Source of the DNA: Streptomyces marinisediminis
GTDB taxonomy: Bacteria > Actinomycetota > Actinomycetes > Streptomycetales > Streptomycetaceae
Assembly (NCBI RefSeq): GCF_026262575.1
Contig: NZ_JAPKFL010000012.1
Coordinates: 62,001-126,000, forward strand
Direction: 5' to 3'
Length of the DNA: 64,000 nucleotides
Below the pieces are notes generated by a model. It ran no database searches, was not told the origin of the DNA, and was given only the letters and a program-made list of their open reading frames with translations. Within the stretch, counting starts at the first letter, position 1, and each line of letters begins with the position of its first letter. Shown piece after piece: positions 50,778 to 61,500 of this stretch. Made by a program: the position numbers and the translations under genes.

Positions 50778-53700
50778 CTATCGAGGAGGCGTGTCGTCGC
50801 GCGCCGGGGCGTCCGGCACCGCGGGACCGTCCGGCGCCGCGGGGCCGTCCGGCGCCGGGCCGGCGGGTGCGGCCGGGGCGTCGTCCAGCAGCAGGCGTTC
50901 GAGCTCGGCCCGGCCCGGCAGGGGGTCGGGCCGCACGATCCGGCCGGTGCGGACGTGCACGAACACGGCGCGCACCGCCTCGGGCGGCAGCCCGTGCCGC
51001 TCGGCCCACGCCAGCCGGTAGACGGCGAGCTGGAGCGGGTCGGCGTCCGGACCGCGGCCGGTCTTCCAGTCGACGATCTCGAAGCCGTCGGCGTCCTGGT
51101 AGACGGCGTCGATGCGGCCGCGCACGACGCGCCCGGCCAGCCGGAGCTGGAAGGGCGCCTCCACCCGGTAGGGGGTGCGCCGGGCGTACGGCGTGCCCTC
51201 GAACGCCTCCTTCAGCGCGGCGAGGTCGCGCTCGTCGGCGATCTCGGCGGTGGTGCCGCCCGGCTCGCCGTCGGCGCCCGACAGCTCCTCCGGGCCGAGC
51301 ATGGGCAGCGCCAGCTCCTCGTAGCGGGACTGGACCCAGGCGTGGAAGCGGGTGCCGCGCCGGGCGGCGGCGGGCCGGGGCGGGCGGGGCATCGGCCGCA
51401 CCAGGTCCCGGGCGAACCGCTCGGGGTCCGCGGCCAGCCGCAGGAGCTGGGAGGCGGTCAGCGTGGCCGGCAGCGCGACCTCGCGCACGGTGCGCCGGGA
51501 GCGGCGCAGCTCCTCGGCGAGCGCGGTCAGGTCCCGGTCCCAGGAGGCCGTCAGCCGCTGTTCCTCGGGGGTGAGGACGTACTCCGCCTCCGGCGCCGGG
51601 GCCTGAGCGGGCACGGCAGCCGCGTCCCGCGCATCCACCTCGTCAGGCACCTCCGCCTGGCTCAGCACCTCCGTCCCGCCCGACAGCTCCGCCTCATCCG
51701 ACACGTCCACACCACCACGCGCACTGTCCTCGTCCGGCACACCCGTCCCGCCCGGCGCCGTCTCCCCCGGTGCGGCCGGGTCCGCGGCGGCGGTGAGGTG
51801 GGCGAGGACGGTGCGGGCGGCGGCGCGGCGGCGGGCGAGCGCGGTCCCGTCCAGCGGGAGGGGCCACGCCAGGTCGGTCTCGGGCGCGGCGAGCGCCGGG
51901 TTCTCCTCGCCCTCCGCGGGCGGGTCCGCCCACGCCTCGACCTCGCCGTGCGCGGGGTCGGCCTCGGCGTGCCGGCGGACGGCGTCCAGGAACGGCGAGG
52001 GGCCGCGGGGCTTCTTCTGACGGGGCCCCCACCAGTGCCCGGAGGCCAGCAGCAGCGAGCGGGGGCGGGTGAGGGTGACGTAGCCCAGGCGCAGCTCCTC
52101 GGTGGCCTGGTGCTCCTTGGCGGCCGTGTCGTAGGCGGTGCGGTCCCGGGCCGTCCAGCCGGCGAGTTCGGGCAGCGTCGCGGCGTCACCGCGCAGGGGG
52201 TGCGGCAGCACCCGGGGCTGGGTGAGCCAGGAGTCCTGGCCGCGCTCGCTGGGGAACTGTCCCGCGACCAGTCCGGGCACGGCCACGACGTCCCACTCCA
52301 GGCCCTTCGACTTGTGCGCGGTGAGCACCTTCACCGTGTTCTCGCCGCCCGGGAGCGAGCTGTCCAGCCCCTTCTCGTACCGCACGGCGGTGCGCAGGAA
52401 GCCGAGGAAGGCCAGCAGGGTGGCCTCGCCGTCCAGGGAGGCGAAGCCGGCCGCGAGGTCGAGGAAGTGGCCGAGGGTCTCGCGGCGCCGGGCGGCCAGC
52501 GCCTGCGGCGAGGCGGCCAGCTCCACCTCCAGGCCGGTGACGGCCAGGACCCGGTGCAGCACGTCCATCAGCGGGTCGGCCAGGGAGCGGCGCAGTTCGC
52601 GGATCTCGGCGGCCAGCCGGGCGAAGCGGACCCGGGCCTCGGCGGAGAAGGGCAGGCCGTCGTCGAGGCCGCCGGAGTCCAGGAAGGTGTCGAGCGCGTC
52701 GGCCAGGGAGACGACCTCGGCCGGGTCGGTGCCCTCGACGGCGGCGGCCAGTCGCGCGTCGGCGTCGTCGGCGTTGCCCTGGCCGGGTCCCGGCCCGGCC
52801 AGCAGCCGGGCGCGGCGGCCGAGCAGCGCCAGGTCCCGGTGGCCGATGCGCCAGCGCGGCCCGGTGAGCAGCCGGACGAGGGCGGCGTTGGCCGTGGGGT
52901 CCTGGAGCACCTCGCAGGTGGCCACCAGGTCGGCGATCTCCGGCAGGTGCAGCAGGCCGGACAGGCCCACCACCTCGACGGGCAGGTCGCGGGCGACGAG
53001 CGCGGAGTGCAGTTCCGCGAAGTCGCCCGCGCCCCGGCACAGCACGGCGACCTCCCCGGGCGGGGTGCCGGTGGCGACGAGGTGGGCCAGCCGGTCGGCC
53101 AGCCAGTCCAGCTCCGCGGCGTGCGTGTCCAGCAGGGCGCAGCGCACCCGCCCGGCCTGCTCGTCGCCGGGCGCCGCGCGCAGCGCCTCGACGCCGTCGT
53201 GCCGGGCGCGCAGCGGGGCGGCGAGGGTGTTGGCCAGGGTCAGCAGCCGCCCGCCGCTGCGCCGGTTCTCGCTGAGCGCGTACCGCCGCGCGGGGCTGCC
53301 GTCGGGGTGCGGGAAGTGCTCGGGGAAGTCGTCCAGGTTGGCGACGGAGGCGCCGCGCCAGCCGTAGATGGCCTGGCACGGGTCGCCGACGGCGGTGACG
53401 GGGTGCCCGGTGCCGCCGCCGAAGAGGCCGGCCAGCAGCACGCGCTGCGCGACGGAGGTGTCCTGGTACTCGTCCAGCAGGACCACGGCGTACTGCTCGC
53501 GCAGCAGCCGGCCCACCTCGGGGACGTCCCGGGCCAGGCGGGCGGCGAGTGCGATCTGGTCACCGAAGTCGACGAGGTCGCGCTCGCGCTTGCGGGCCCG
53601 GTAGGACTCCACCAGGCCCAGCAGCTCCAGCCGGCCGCGCGCGGCCTCGGGGACGGCGCGCAGCGCGGCGTTGGTCAGTTTCACCTGCTCCAGCCGGGCC

Positions 53701-54284
53701 AGCAGCCCGGTGTCGTGGGCGCGCAGGCGCTCGGGCTCCACCAGGTGCTCGCTCAGTTCGGCGTCGAGCGCGAGCACGTCTTCCACCAGGGCGCTCAGGC
53801 TCTTGGTGAGGGCGTGGAACGGGCCGGGCGCGCCGCGCAGGACGGTGGCGGCGAGCTGGAAGCGGGTGGCGTCCGCGAGCAGGCGCGCGGACGGCTCGAT
53901 GCCCAGCCGCAGGCCGTGCTCGGTCAGCAGCCGCCCGGCGAAGGCGTGGTAGGTGGAGATCTCCGGCTCGCCCGGGTCGTCGTCGCCGGTGGCGGAGTCG
54001 GTGTCCAGCACCCCGGCGCGCACCAGCGCGCGCCGCACGCGGTCCGCCAGCTCGCCGGCCGCCTTGTTGGTAAACGTCAGCCCCAGGACGCGGTCGGGCG
54101 CGACCTGGCCGGTGCCGACCAGCCAGACGACGCGCGCCGCCATCACCGTCGTCTTCCCCGAGCCCGCCCCGGCCACGACGACCTGCGGGGACGGGGGCGC
54201 GGTGGCGCAGGCGAGCTGCTCGCCGGTGAAGGGGATGCCGAGCAGCTCGCGGAGCTGCCCGGGGTCGCTGAGCCGTGCCGTCAC
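50778..54284 (-). CDS. adnA: AdnA-type helicase-nuclease subunit
   Basis: A 1,168-residue subunit of the AdnAB double-strand-break resection machine. A UvrD-like motor with Walker A AGAGSGKT (38-45), DEYQDTS and LTAHKSKGLEWDVV is followed by a RecB-type nuclease end (RGRIDAVY, VDWKTGRG, QLAVYRLA). A 60-residue acidic/Pro linker and a C-terminal Pro/Ala tail are present. GTG 54284 (VTARLSDPGQ) is chosen over a 37-residue Arg-rich extension. No ribosome site; TAGCGT ends 8 nt before it, a possible leaderless start. Second gene of the pair. Confidence 0.9.
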   Translation of the reverse strand: MTARLSDPGQLRELLGIPFTGEQLACATAPPSPQVVVAGAGSGKTTVMAARVVWLVGTGQVAPDRVLGLTFTNKAAGELADRVRRALVRAGVLDTDSATGDDDPGEPEISTYHAFAGRLLTEHGLRLGIEPSARLLADATRFQLAATVLRGAPGPFHALTKSLSALVEDVLALDAELSEHLVEPERLRAHDTGLLARLEQVKLTNAALRAVPEAARGRLELLGLVESYRARKRERDLVDFGDQIALAARLARDVPEVGRLLREQYAVVLLDEYQDTSVAQRVLLAGLFGGGTGHPVTAVGDPCQAIYGWRGASVANLDDFPEHFPHPDGSPARRYALSENRRSGGRLLTLANTLAAPLRARHDGVEALRAAPGDEQAGRVRCALLDTHAAELDWLADRLAHLVATGTPPGEVAVLCRGAGDFAELHSALVARDLPVEVVGLSGLLHLPEIADLVATCEVLQDPTANAALVRLLTGPRWRIGHRDLALLGRRARLLAGPGPGQGNADDADARLAAAVEGTDPAEVVSLADALDTFLDSGGLDDGLPFSAEARVRFARLAAEIRELRRSLADPLMDVLHRVLAVTGLEVELAASPQALAARRRETLGHFLDLAAGFASLDGEATLLAFLGFLRTAVRYEKGLDSSLPGGENTVKVLTAHKSKGLEWDVVAVPGLVAGQFPSERGQDSWLTQPRVLPHPLRGDAATLPELAGWTARDRTAYDTAAKEHQATEELRLGYVTLTRPRSLLLASGHWWGPRQKKPRGPSPFLDAVRRHAEADPAHGEVEAWADPPAEGEENPALAAPETDLAWPLPLDGTALARRRAAARTVLAHLTAAADPAAPGETAPGGTGVPDEDSARGGVDVSDEAELSGGTEVLSQAEVPDEVDARDAAAVPAQAPAPEAEYVLTPEEQRLTASWDRDLTALAEELRRSRRTVREVALPATLTASQLLRLAADPERFARDLVRPMPRPPRPAAARRGTRFHAWVQSRYEELALPMLGPEELSGADGEPGGTTAEIADERDLAALKEAFEGTPYARRTPYRVEAPFQLRLAGRVVRGRIDAVYQDADGFEIVDWKTGRGPDADPLQLAVYRLAWAERHGLPPEAVRAVFVHVRTGRIVRPDPLPGRAELERLLLDDAPAAPAGPAPDGPAAPDGPAVPDAPARDDTPPR

Positions 54285-54410
54285 GGTGGAGAACGCTAAC
54301 GCCCGCCGCCGACACCGGCCGGTCCCGGTCTCCCGGCGGCACCGGCCGGACGGGACCGGCGAGGGGGCCGCCACCCGGCCCCGACCTGGGCGCACCGCCC
54401 TCAGGCGGCC

Positions 54411-57400
54411 TCACTCCACCACGTGGCGGCCCTCGGGGTGCGCGGTGCAGGAGTGGCGGAAGGCACAGCCGGTGCACTGCCGGCCCGGGGAGGGGGTGAA
54501 GCGCTCGTCCAGCACCCGGCCGGCGGCGGTGGCCAGCAGCTCGCCGATCCAGGCGTCCTCCGCGCGCTCGGGCAGCGGCTCCTGCCGCTGGACGGCGGGC
54601 AGCGCGTCGCCCCCCTGCGCCCGGGGCGCGCCCAGCCGCAGGTGGACGAGTTCCGCGCCGCCCGGCTCCGCCGCGTCCCCCGCCTGCTCGCGGACGGCGA
54701 GCTGGTAGACGGCGAGCTGCGGGTGCCGCTCGACCTCGCGCGCGGTGGGCTTGGCGCGTCCGGTCTTGAAGTCGACGACGTAGAGGCGGCCCTCGGCGTC
54801 CCGCTCCAGCCGGTCCACGCTGCCGCGCACCCGGACGCGGACCTCCCCGGCGGTGAGGGTGACGTCGAAGCCGTGCTCGCTGGCGAGGGCCGCGCGCCCG
54901 CCCCGGTCGAGCACGTGCCAGCGCAGGAAGCGCTCCAGGGCCGCCCGGGCGTTCTCCTTCTCCTGGCGCGACTTCCACGGCGCCTCGAAGGCCAGCGCGT
55001 CCCACACCGAGTCCAGCCGTTCCAGCAGCACCGACAGGTCGGCCGGTGTGGTGCCGGAGGCGACCTCGTCGGCCAGCACGTGCAGCACGTTGCCGAAGCC
55101 CTGGGCGGCCGTGGCCGGGGCGTCCGCCTTCACCTCGCGGCCGAGGAACCACTGCAGCGAGCAGCCGTCGGCCAACTGGCCCAGCGCGCTGCCGGACAGG
55201 GCGACGGGCAGCTCCGGGTCGCGCAGCGGGACGGCCGAGCGGGTCGGCTCGGCCAGGCCCCACCAGCGCTGCGGGTGCGCGGCGGGCACCAGGGCGTGGC
55301 CGTCGTCGTCGCGCAGCGCAGCCAGGCGGGCCAGGCGGCGGGCGGCGGCGTCCCGCAGGGCGGGGCTCGCGGCCGGGTCCACGGTGGTGGCCCGCAGCTC
55401 GGCGACGAGGCCGGCCACCGACAGCGGACGCGGCGGACGCCCGCCCGCGTCGCGCGGGGTGACGCCCAGCTCGCCGAGGAACCGGGAGGGCTGGTCGCCC
55501 TCGTCCCCGGCGGCCTGGACGGCGGTGACCACCAGGCGCTCCCGGGCGCGGGTGGCGGCGACGTAGAACAGGCGCCGCTCCTCGGCCAGCAGCGCGCCGG
55601 CCGGGAGCGGCTCGGCCAGGCCGTCCCGGCCGATGCGGTCGGCCTCCAGCAGCGAGCCCCGGCGGCGCAGGTCAGGCCAGCGGCCCTCCTGCAACCCGGC
55701 GACGACGACGAGCCGCCACTCCAGGCCCTTGCTGCGGTGGGCGGTCATCAGGCGGACGGCGTCGGGCCGGGCGGCGCGCCCGGCCAGGGTGTCGGCCGCG
55801 ATGTCGTGGGCCTCCAGCTCGGCGAGGAAGTTGAGCGCGCCCCGGCCGCCGATGCGCTCCTCGGCGCGGGCGGCGGCGTCGAACAGGGCGCACACCGCGT
55901 CCAGGTCCCGGTCGGCGTTGCGGCCCGCCGCTCCCCCGCGCAGCGCGGCCCGCTCCAGGCGCTGCGGCCACGGCGTGCCGTCCCACAGCTCCCACAGCGC
56001 CGCCTCGGCGGTGCCGCCCCCGGCCAGCAGCTCGCGCGCCTTGCGCAGCAGCAGGCCGAGCCGCTGCGCCCCGGCGGCGTAGGCGGGGTCGTGGGCGACC
56101 AGGCGCTGTGGCTCGGACAGCGCCTCGGCCAGCAGTTCGTCCGACGGCCGGGGCACGGCGTGCCCCGCGGCGCGCTCCTCCTCGCGCAGCGCGCGGCCGA
56201 GGCGGCGCAGGTCGGCGGCGTCCATCCCGCCGAGCGGGGAGCCCAGCAGGGTGAGCGCGGTCTCCACGTCGAGCCGCCACGGCTCCTCGGCGGGCTCGGC
56301 TCCGGCGCCGTCCACCGCCGGGGCACCGCCCGCCTCCCCCGCCGCGGCCCCCGCCTGCCCGGCCCCGGCGGGCGTGTGCGGGGCGGCGGCCTCCGCCGGG
56401 GCGGCGACCGCGCGCAGGGCCGTCAGCAGCGGGGCGACGGCGGGCTCGTGGCGCAGCGGCAGGTCGTCGCCGGAGACGTCGACGGGGACGCCGGCGGAGG
56501 TGAGCGCGCGCCGCAGTCCCGGCAGGGAGGCGCCGGCCCGCACCAGCACGGCCATCCGCGACCACGGGACGCCGTCCTCCAGGTGCGCGCGGCGCAGCAG
56601 GTCGGCGATGTTCGCGGTCTCGGCGCCGGGCGTCGCGTACGTGTACGCCTCCACCCGGCCGCCGGACCGGGCCGCGACGGGTTCGCGGTGCGCCCGCGCG
56701 GCCTGCGCGGGCAGCCGGGGCAGCGGCATCCGGCGGGCGAGGTGGCGGGTGGCGGCCAGCAGGTCGGCGCCCGAGCGGCGGTTGGTGCGCAGCACGGCGG
56801 TGCGGGCGCCGGGGAAGGCGGCGGGGAAGTCGAGGATGCCGCCCACGTCGGCGCCGCGGAAGGCGTAGATCGACTGGTCGGGGTCGCCGAAGGCGACGAG
56901 CGTGCGCGGGCTGCCGGGCGGCACCAGGGCGCGCAGCAGCCGCACCTGTGCGGGGTCGGTGTCCTGGTACTCGTCGACGAACACGGCGTCGTAGGCGTCG
57001 GCGAGGTGCCCGGCGGCGCCGTGCGGGCCGGTGTCCTCGGCGAGCAGGACGGCGCGGTGGACCAGCTCGGCGTAGTCCAGCACGCCCTGGAGGTCGAGCA
57101 GGTCCAGGTACTCGGCGAGGAAGCGGGCGGCGGCCGACCAGTCGGGGCGCCCGGCGCGCTCGGCGAAGTCCGCCAGTGCCCGGGGCCCGAGGCCCAGCTC
57201 GCGGCTGCGGGCGAGCACGGCGCGCACCTCGTCGGCGAAGCCGCGCGTGGTCAGGCAGGCCCGCAGCTCCTGCGGCCAGCGCACCGCCCGGTCGCCGCCT
57301 TGGACGCAGCCGGCGAGCATCTCGCGGATGCGCAGGTCCTGCTCCGGCCCGGACAGCAGGCGCAACGGCTCGGCGAACAGCTCCGCGTCCTGGTGGGCCC

Positions 57401-57731
57401 GGACGAGGGCGTAGCAGTAGGAGTGGAACGTGGTGGCCTGCGGGGCGGCGCCGGGCAGCCGGGCGGCCATGCGGTCGCGCAGCTCGACGGCGGCCCGGCG
57501 GCTGAACGTCAGCACCAGGACGCGCTCGGGGTCGGCGCCCCGCCGCACCCGCTCGGCGACCGCCTCCACCAGTGTGGTCGTCTTCCCGGTGCCCGGCCCG
57601 GCGAGCACCAGCAGCGGGCCGGGGCCGTGGTCAACCACAGCCCGCTGGCCTGCGTCCAAGGCAGGGAGACCCGCCCGTTCCGGCGGGGTGCGCACCAGAC
57701 GGTAGGTGTCGGACTTGTGGGAGGAATGCAC
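54411..57731 (-). CDS. adnB: AdnB-type helicase-nuclease subunit
   Basis: A 1,106-residue partner of AdnA. Walker A is AGPGTGKT (44-51), motif II VDEYQDTD, then MTAHRSKGLEWRLVVV. The nuclease core is GSVDRLERD, VDFKTGRA and QLAVYQLA. A C-terminal CTGC and nearby Cys (RQCTGCAFRHSC) with an upstream Cys fit an iron-sulfur cluster. GTG 57731 (VHSSHKSDTYR) is chosen; the longer frame to 57878 adds 49 weakly conserved residues. The gene precedes adnA by 126 bp. Together they unwind and cut DNA ends in recombination. Confidence 0.9.
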   Translation of the reverse strand: MHSSHKSDTYRLVRTPPERAGLPALDAGQRAVVDHGPGPLLVLAGPGTGKTTTLVEAVAERVRRGADPERVLVLTFSRRAAVELRDRMAARLPGAAPQATTFHSYCYALVRAHQDAELFAEPLRLLSGPEQDLRIREMLAGCVQGGDRAVRWPQELRACLTTRGFADEVRAVLARSRELGLGPRALADFAERAGRPDWSAAARFLAEYLDLLDLQGVLDYAELVHRAVLLAEDTGPHGAAGHLADAYDAVFVDEYQDTDPAQVRLLRALVPPGSPRTLVAFGDPDQSIYAFRGADVGGILDFPAAFPGARTAVLRTNRRSGADLLAATRHLARRMPLPRLPAQAARAHREPVAARSGGRVEAYTYATPGAETANIADLLRRAHLEDGVPWSRMAVLVRAGASLPGLRRALTSAGVPVDVSGDDLPLRHEPAVAPLLTALRAVAAPAEAAAPHTPAGAGQAGAAAGEAGGAPAVDGAGAEPAEEPWRLDVETALTLLGSPLGGMDAADLRRLGRALREEERAAGHAVPRPSDELLAEALSEPQRLVAHDPAYAAGAQRLGLLLRKARELLAGGGTAEAALWELWDGTPWPQRLERAALRGGAAGRNADRDLDAVCALFDAAARAEERIGGRGALNFLAELEAHDIAADTLAGRAARPDAVRLMTAHRSKGLEWRLVVVAGLQEGRWPDLRRRGSLLEADRIGRDGLAEPLPAGALLAEERRLFYVAATRARERLVVTAVQAAGDEGDQPSRFLGELGVTPRDAGGRPPRPLSVAGLVAELRATTVDPAASPALRDAAARRLARLAALRDDDGHALVPAAHPQRWWGLAEPTRSAVPLRDPELPVALSGSALGQLADGCSLQWFLGREVKADAPATAAQGFGNVLHVLADEVASGTTPADLSVLLERLDSVWDALAFEAPWKSRQEKENARAALERFLRWHVLDRGGRAALASEHGFDVTLTAGEVRVRVRGSVDRLERDAEGRLYVVDFKTGRAKPTAREVERHPQLAVYQLAVREQAGDAAEPGGAELVHLRLGAPRAQGGDALPAVQRQEPLPERAEDAWIGELLATAAGRVLDERFTPSPGRQCTGCAFRHSCTAHPEGRHVVE

Positions 57732-57946
57732 GTGGATCGCTGGTCCTGGAGTCTGTGCTGGGTGGTGCAGACGGTACGGCACGGGGCCCGTGAGCCGCAG
57801 TCCGTCCCAGGGGTCTGCGGCACGGACGGCGCGACCGTCCACGGTACGGACGGCACGGCGCGGTCCCGGGCGCGCCATGACGGAAGCTGGTAAGTGTGAA
57901 CGGCCCAGACCTCACCCGCCGACGCGGCCCGCGCGACGCGGCGCGC

Positions 57947-58414
57947 TCAGGCGCCGCGCCCCGGCCCCGGGCGCGCCTCCGGCGCGTCGCCCGGCCCGTG
58001 CCAGCGCGCCCGGGGCAGGTCCAGGCGCGGCGGCACACCGCGGGTGCGCGACGTGCGCAGCGGGGTGCCCTCGGCGCGGTAGTGGCCCAGCGCGCGCCGC
58101 TCGTGCCCGGGCAGCAGCACGCCGTCGGCCCGCACCACGCGCCACCACGGCACCGCGGAGCCGTACAGCGCCATGACGCGGCCGACCTGGCGCGGGCCGC
58201 CAAGACCGCGCCCGCCCGGGGCCCCGGGTATCGGCGGGGCACCCTCCTCCTCGGCCCGCTCCTCGCGCAGCAGCCGGGCGACGTCGCCGTAGGTCATGAC
58301 CCGGCCCGGCGGGATCAGCTCGGTGAGCTCCAGCACCCGCTCGGCGAACTCCGGCAGCCTGTCCCGGTCGCCCGCCGCGGCCGCCTCCTGCGCTGCGTCA
58401 CCCATGGCCGCCAT
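57947..58414 (-). CDS. Alkyltransferase-like (ATL) protein lacking the acceptor Cys
   Basis: A 155-residue member of the MGMT family. The usual active-site PCHRV is VPWWRVV here (Trp at the Cys position, residue 90), so it cannot accept the alkyl group itself. It should act as an ATL protein that flags O6-alkylguanine for nucleotide-excision repair. The helix-turn-helix (IPPGRVMTYGDVARLL) is kept. ATG 58414 with AGGG upstream. It stands between adnB and the membrane kinase-like gene. Confidence 0.9.
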   Translation of the reverse strand: MAAMGDAAQEAAAAGDRDRLPEFAERVLELTELIPPGRVMTYGDVARLLREERAEEEGAPPIPGAPGGRGLGGPRQVGRVMALYGSAVPWWRVVRADGVLLPGHERRALGHYRAEGTPLRTSRTRGVPPRLDLPRARWHGPGDAPEARPGPGRGA

Positions 58415-58478
58415 GGTGCCCTACGCCGCGGACACCCGGGCGCCGCACCCCGGGGCGCGGGTGGCGCGCACGGGGCGC

Positions 58479-58505
58479 GCGAACGTCGCGAACGTCGCGA
58501 ACGTC
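58479..58505. repeat. Three 9-bp iterons GCGAACGTC
   Basis: GCGAACGTC repeated three times without gaps in the divergent gap between the ATL gene and the flippase-like gene. The one-per-turn period makes it a candidate protein-binding array. Confidence 0.8.
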
Positions 58506-58582
58506 ACAGCTCAGCCCCCGCCCGGCCCCTGATGCGCCGCTCGGCGGCGTCCGCATGCCACCATCGTCCCGGGCGGTGACGC

Positions 58583-61500
58583 GTGATACGGGACCGAGAA
58601 GAGCAAGCCGAGCAGCAGCCGAGCGGGACGACTCCACGACAGGAGGGCCGCCCGGTCGGTGCCGCGCACCCGGACACCGCACCGGCCGAGGAGCCCGGCG
58701 GCCCCGCCGCCGCCGAGGGCCCCGCCGCGGAGGGCCCCGCCGCCGGGGGCACCGACCCCGGCGCGCGCCCCGACCCCGCCGCGCGCGCCGACGGCACCGC
58801 TGCGCGCGCCGGGGCGCACGGCGGTCGCCCCGGCGCGCGCTCGCGCCGCCAGCGGCTGCGCCGGGCCGTGCGGGGCGGCCCGGCCGCGCTCGTCGGCCTC
58901 CGGCCCGCCGGGGGCACGGGGGCCGCCGGGAGCGCGGAGGAGGCCACCGAGCAGCTCGACGGTGACGAGCCGCTCCTGTCGGCGCGCGTCCACCGGCCCT
59001 CCGACCTGCTGCGCATGCTCCTGGGCGCGGTCGGCATCGCCGTCGTCCTGGCCATCGCCTACTTCGCGCACGCCACCACCGCCGGGCTCGAACAGGACAT
59101 CGACAAGGGCGCCGACCAGGCTCCCCCGCTGGTCATCAGCGTCGCCGGAGTCGTCTCCAGCATCGCGGTGCTCATCGTCCCGGTGGCCTTCGCCATCGAG
59201 CGGCTGATCAAGCGCGACGGCCTGCGCATCGCCGACGGCGTGCTGGCGGCCGTCCTGGCGCACGGGGTCTCGCTCACCGCCGCGCTGTGGATCGCCGAGG
59301 CCGCCCCCGCGCCGATCCAGGACGCGTTCACCAAGGTGGCGCCCGGCGGCGGGCTGACCGACCCGGTGCACAACTACCTCGGTCCCGTCATCGCCTACAT
59401 GACGGCGGTCGGCATGGCCCGCAGGCCGCGCTGGCGCGTACTGCTGTGGGTGGTGCTGCTGACCGACGCGCTCGCGGTGCTGATCAGCGGCTACACCACC
59501 TCGCTGGCCATCGTCCTGACCACGCTCATCGGCTGGAGCGTGGCCTACGGCACGGTGTACGCGGTCGGCTCCCCCAACGTCCGGCCGACCGGGCAGAACC
59601 TCCTGGCGGGGCTGCGCCGGGTCGGGTTCGCACCGGTGTCCGCCGTCCGCGCCGAGGACGGGGCCGCCGAGAGCGACCGGGGGCGGTGCTACCTGGTGAC
59701 GCTGGAGGACGGGCCGCCGCTGGACGTGACCATCGTCGACCGCGAGCAGCAGGCGCACGGCTACTTCTACCGCGCCTGGCGGCGGCTGGCCCTGCGCGGC
59801 ATCACGCAGCGGCGCAACCTCCAGTCGCTGCGGCAGGCGCTGGAGCAGGAGGCGCTGCTCGCCTACGCCGCCATCTCCGCGGGGGCCAACGCCCCCAAGC
59901 TCATCGCCACCTCCGAACTGGGCCCGGACGCGGTCATACTCGTCTACGAGCACATCGGTGGCCGCCCGCTGGACGCGCTGCCGGACGCGGAGGTCACCGA
60001 CGCGCTGATGCGGGCGTCCTGGCAGCAGGTGCGCGCGCTGCAGTCGCGGCGCATCGCCCACCGCAGGCTCAGCGGCGCGGCCCTCCTGGTGGACGACTCG
60101 GACACCGTCTTCCTCACCGACCTGCGCGGTGGCGAGATCGCCTCGGGCGACATCAGCCTGCGCATGGACGTCGCCCAGTTGCTGACGACGTTCGGGCTCC
60201 GCGTCGGCGCCGAGCGCGCGGTGCGGGCCGCCGTCGACGTGCTGGGCCCGGACGCCGTGGCCGACAGCCTGCCGCTCCTCCAGCCGCTCGCGCTCAGCCG
60301 CAGCACCCGGCACACCCTGAGACGGCTGGCCAAGGAGCGGGCCGAGCGGGAGCGCGAACTGGTGCTGGAGGCCGCCCGGGCACACCGCGAGGCGCGCGAC
60401 CAGGCCGACCCGGCGGCCACTCCGGCCACTCCGGCCGCTCCGACCGCTCCGACCGCTCCGACCGCTCCGACCGCTCCGGCCACGTCAGCCGCCCCGGCGG
60501 CGTCCGGCCGCCCCGGCGTCTCCGGCGGCGCGGAGGGCAAGGCCGAGCGGCGGCGGCTCGACCGCGCCGAGCACGAGGCCGTCGAACAGGCGCTGGAGGA
60601 GAACCGCGAGGAGGACCTGCTCGCGCAGATCCGCCAGGAGGTGCTGCGCATCCGCCCGCAGGCGCCGGTGACGCCCGTGCGGCTGGAACGCGTCCGGCCG
60701 CGCACGCTGGTCAGCTTCATCGCGGGCGCCTTCGCCGCGTACTTCCTGATCTCGCAGATCACCCACGTCAACCTCGTCGAGGTCTTCACCGACGCGCAGT
60801 GGGGCTGGGTGGCGCTCGCGGTGGGCGCCTCGGTGCTGAGCTACGTCGCCGCGGCCCTGGCGCTGCTGGGGTTCGTGCCCGAGCGGGTGCCGTTCTGGCG
60901 CACCGTGCAGGCGCAGGTGGCGGGCTCGTTCGTGAAGCTGGTGGCGCCCGCGGCGGTCGGCGGCGTCGCGCTGAACACGCGCTTCCTCCAGCGCGCCGGG
61001 GTGCGGCCGGGGCACGCGGTGGCCAGTGTGGGCGCCTCGCAGCTCTTCATGCTGGGCGTGCACGTCCTGCTGCTGCTGTCCTTCGGCTACGTCACCGGCA
61101 AGGAGCAGGCGCCGTCCATCCCGCCGTCCCGCACGGTGATCGCCGGGCTGCTGGCGGCCGCGGTGCTGGTGCTCATCGTCTCCGCCATCCCACCGCTGCG
61201 CCGCTTCGTCTCCACCCGGGTGCGGGCACTGTTCGCCGGCGTGGTGCCGCGCATGCTGGACGTGGTGCAGCGGCCGACCAAGCTGGCCAGCGGCATCGGC
61301 GGCATGCTCCTCATCACGCTGGCGTTCGTCGTGTGCCTGGACGCCTCGATCCGCGCGTTCGGCGGCGAGATCAGCTTCGCCATGGTGGCCGTCGTCTTCA
61401 TGGCGGGCAACGCGCTGGGCTCGGCGGCGCCGACGCCGGGCGGCATCGGAGCCGTGGAGAGCGCGCTGATCATCGGCCTCACCACGATCGGCGGCCTCGG

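Noticed and set aside
58479..58505. LexA/SOS box at the ATL promoter
   Set aside because: GCGAACGTC iterons lack the GAAC-N4-GTTC symmetry of streptomycete LexA sites.
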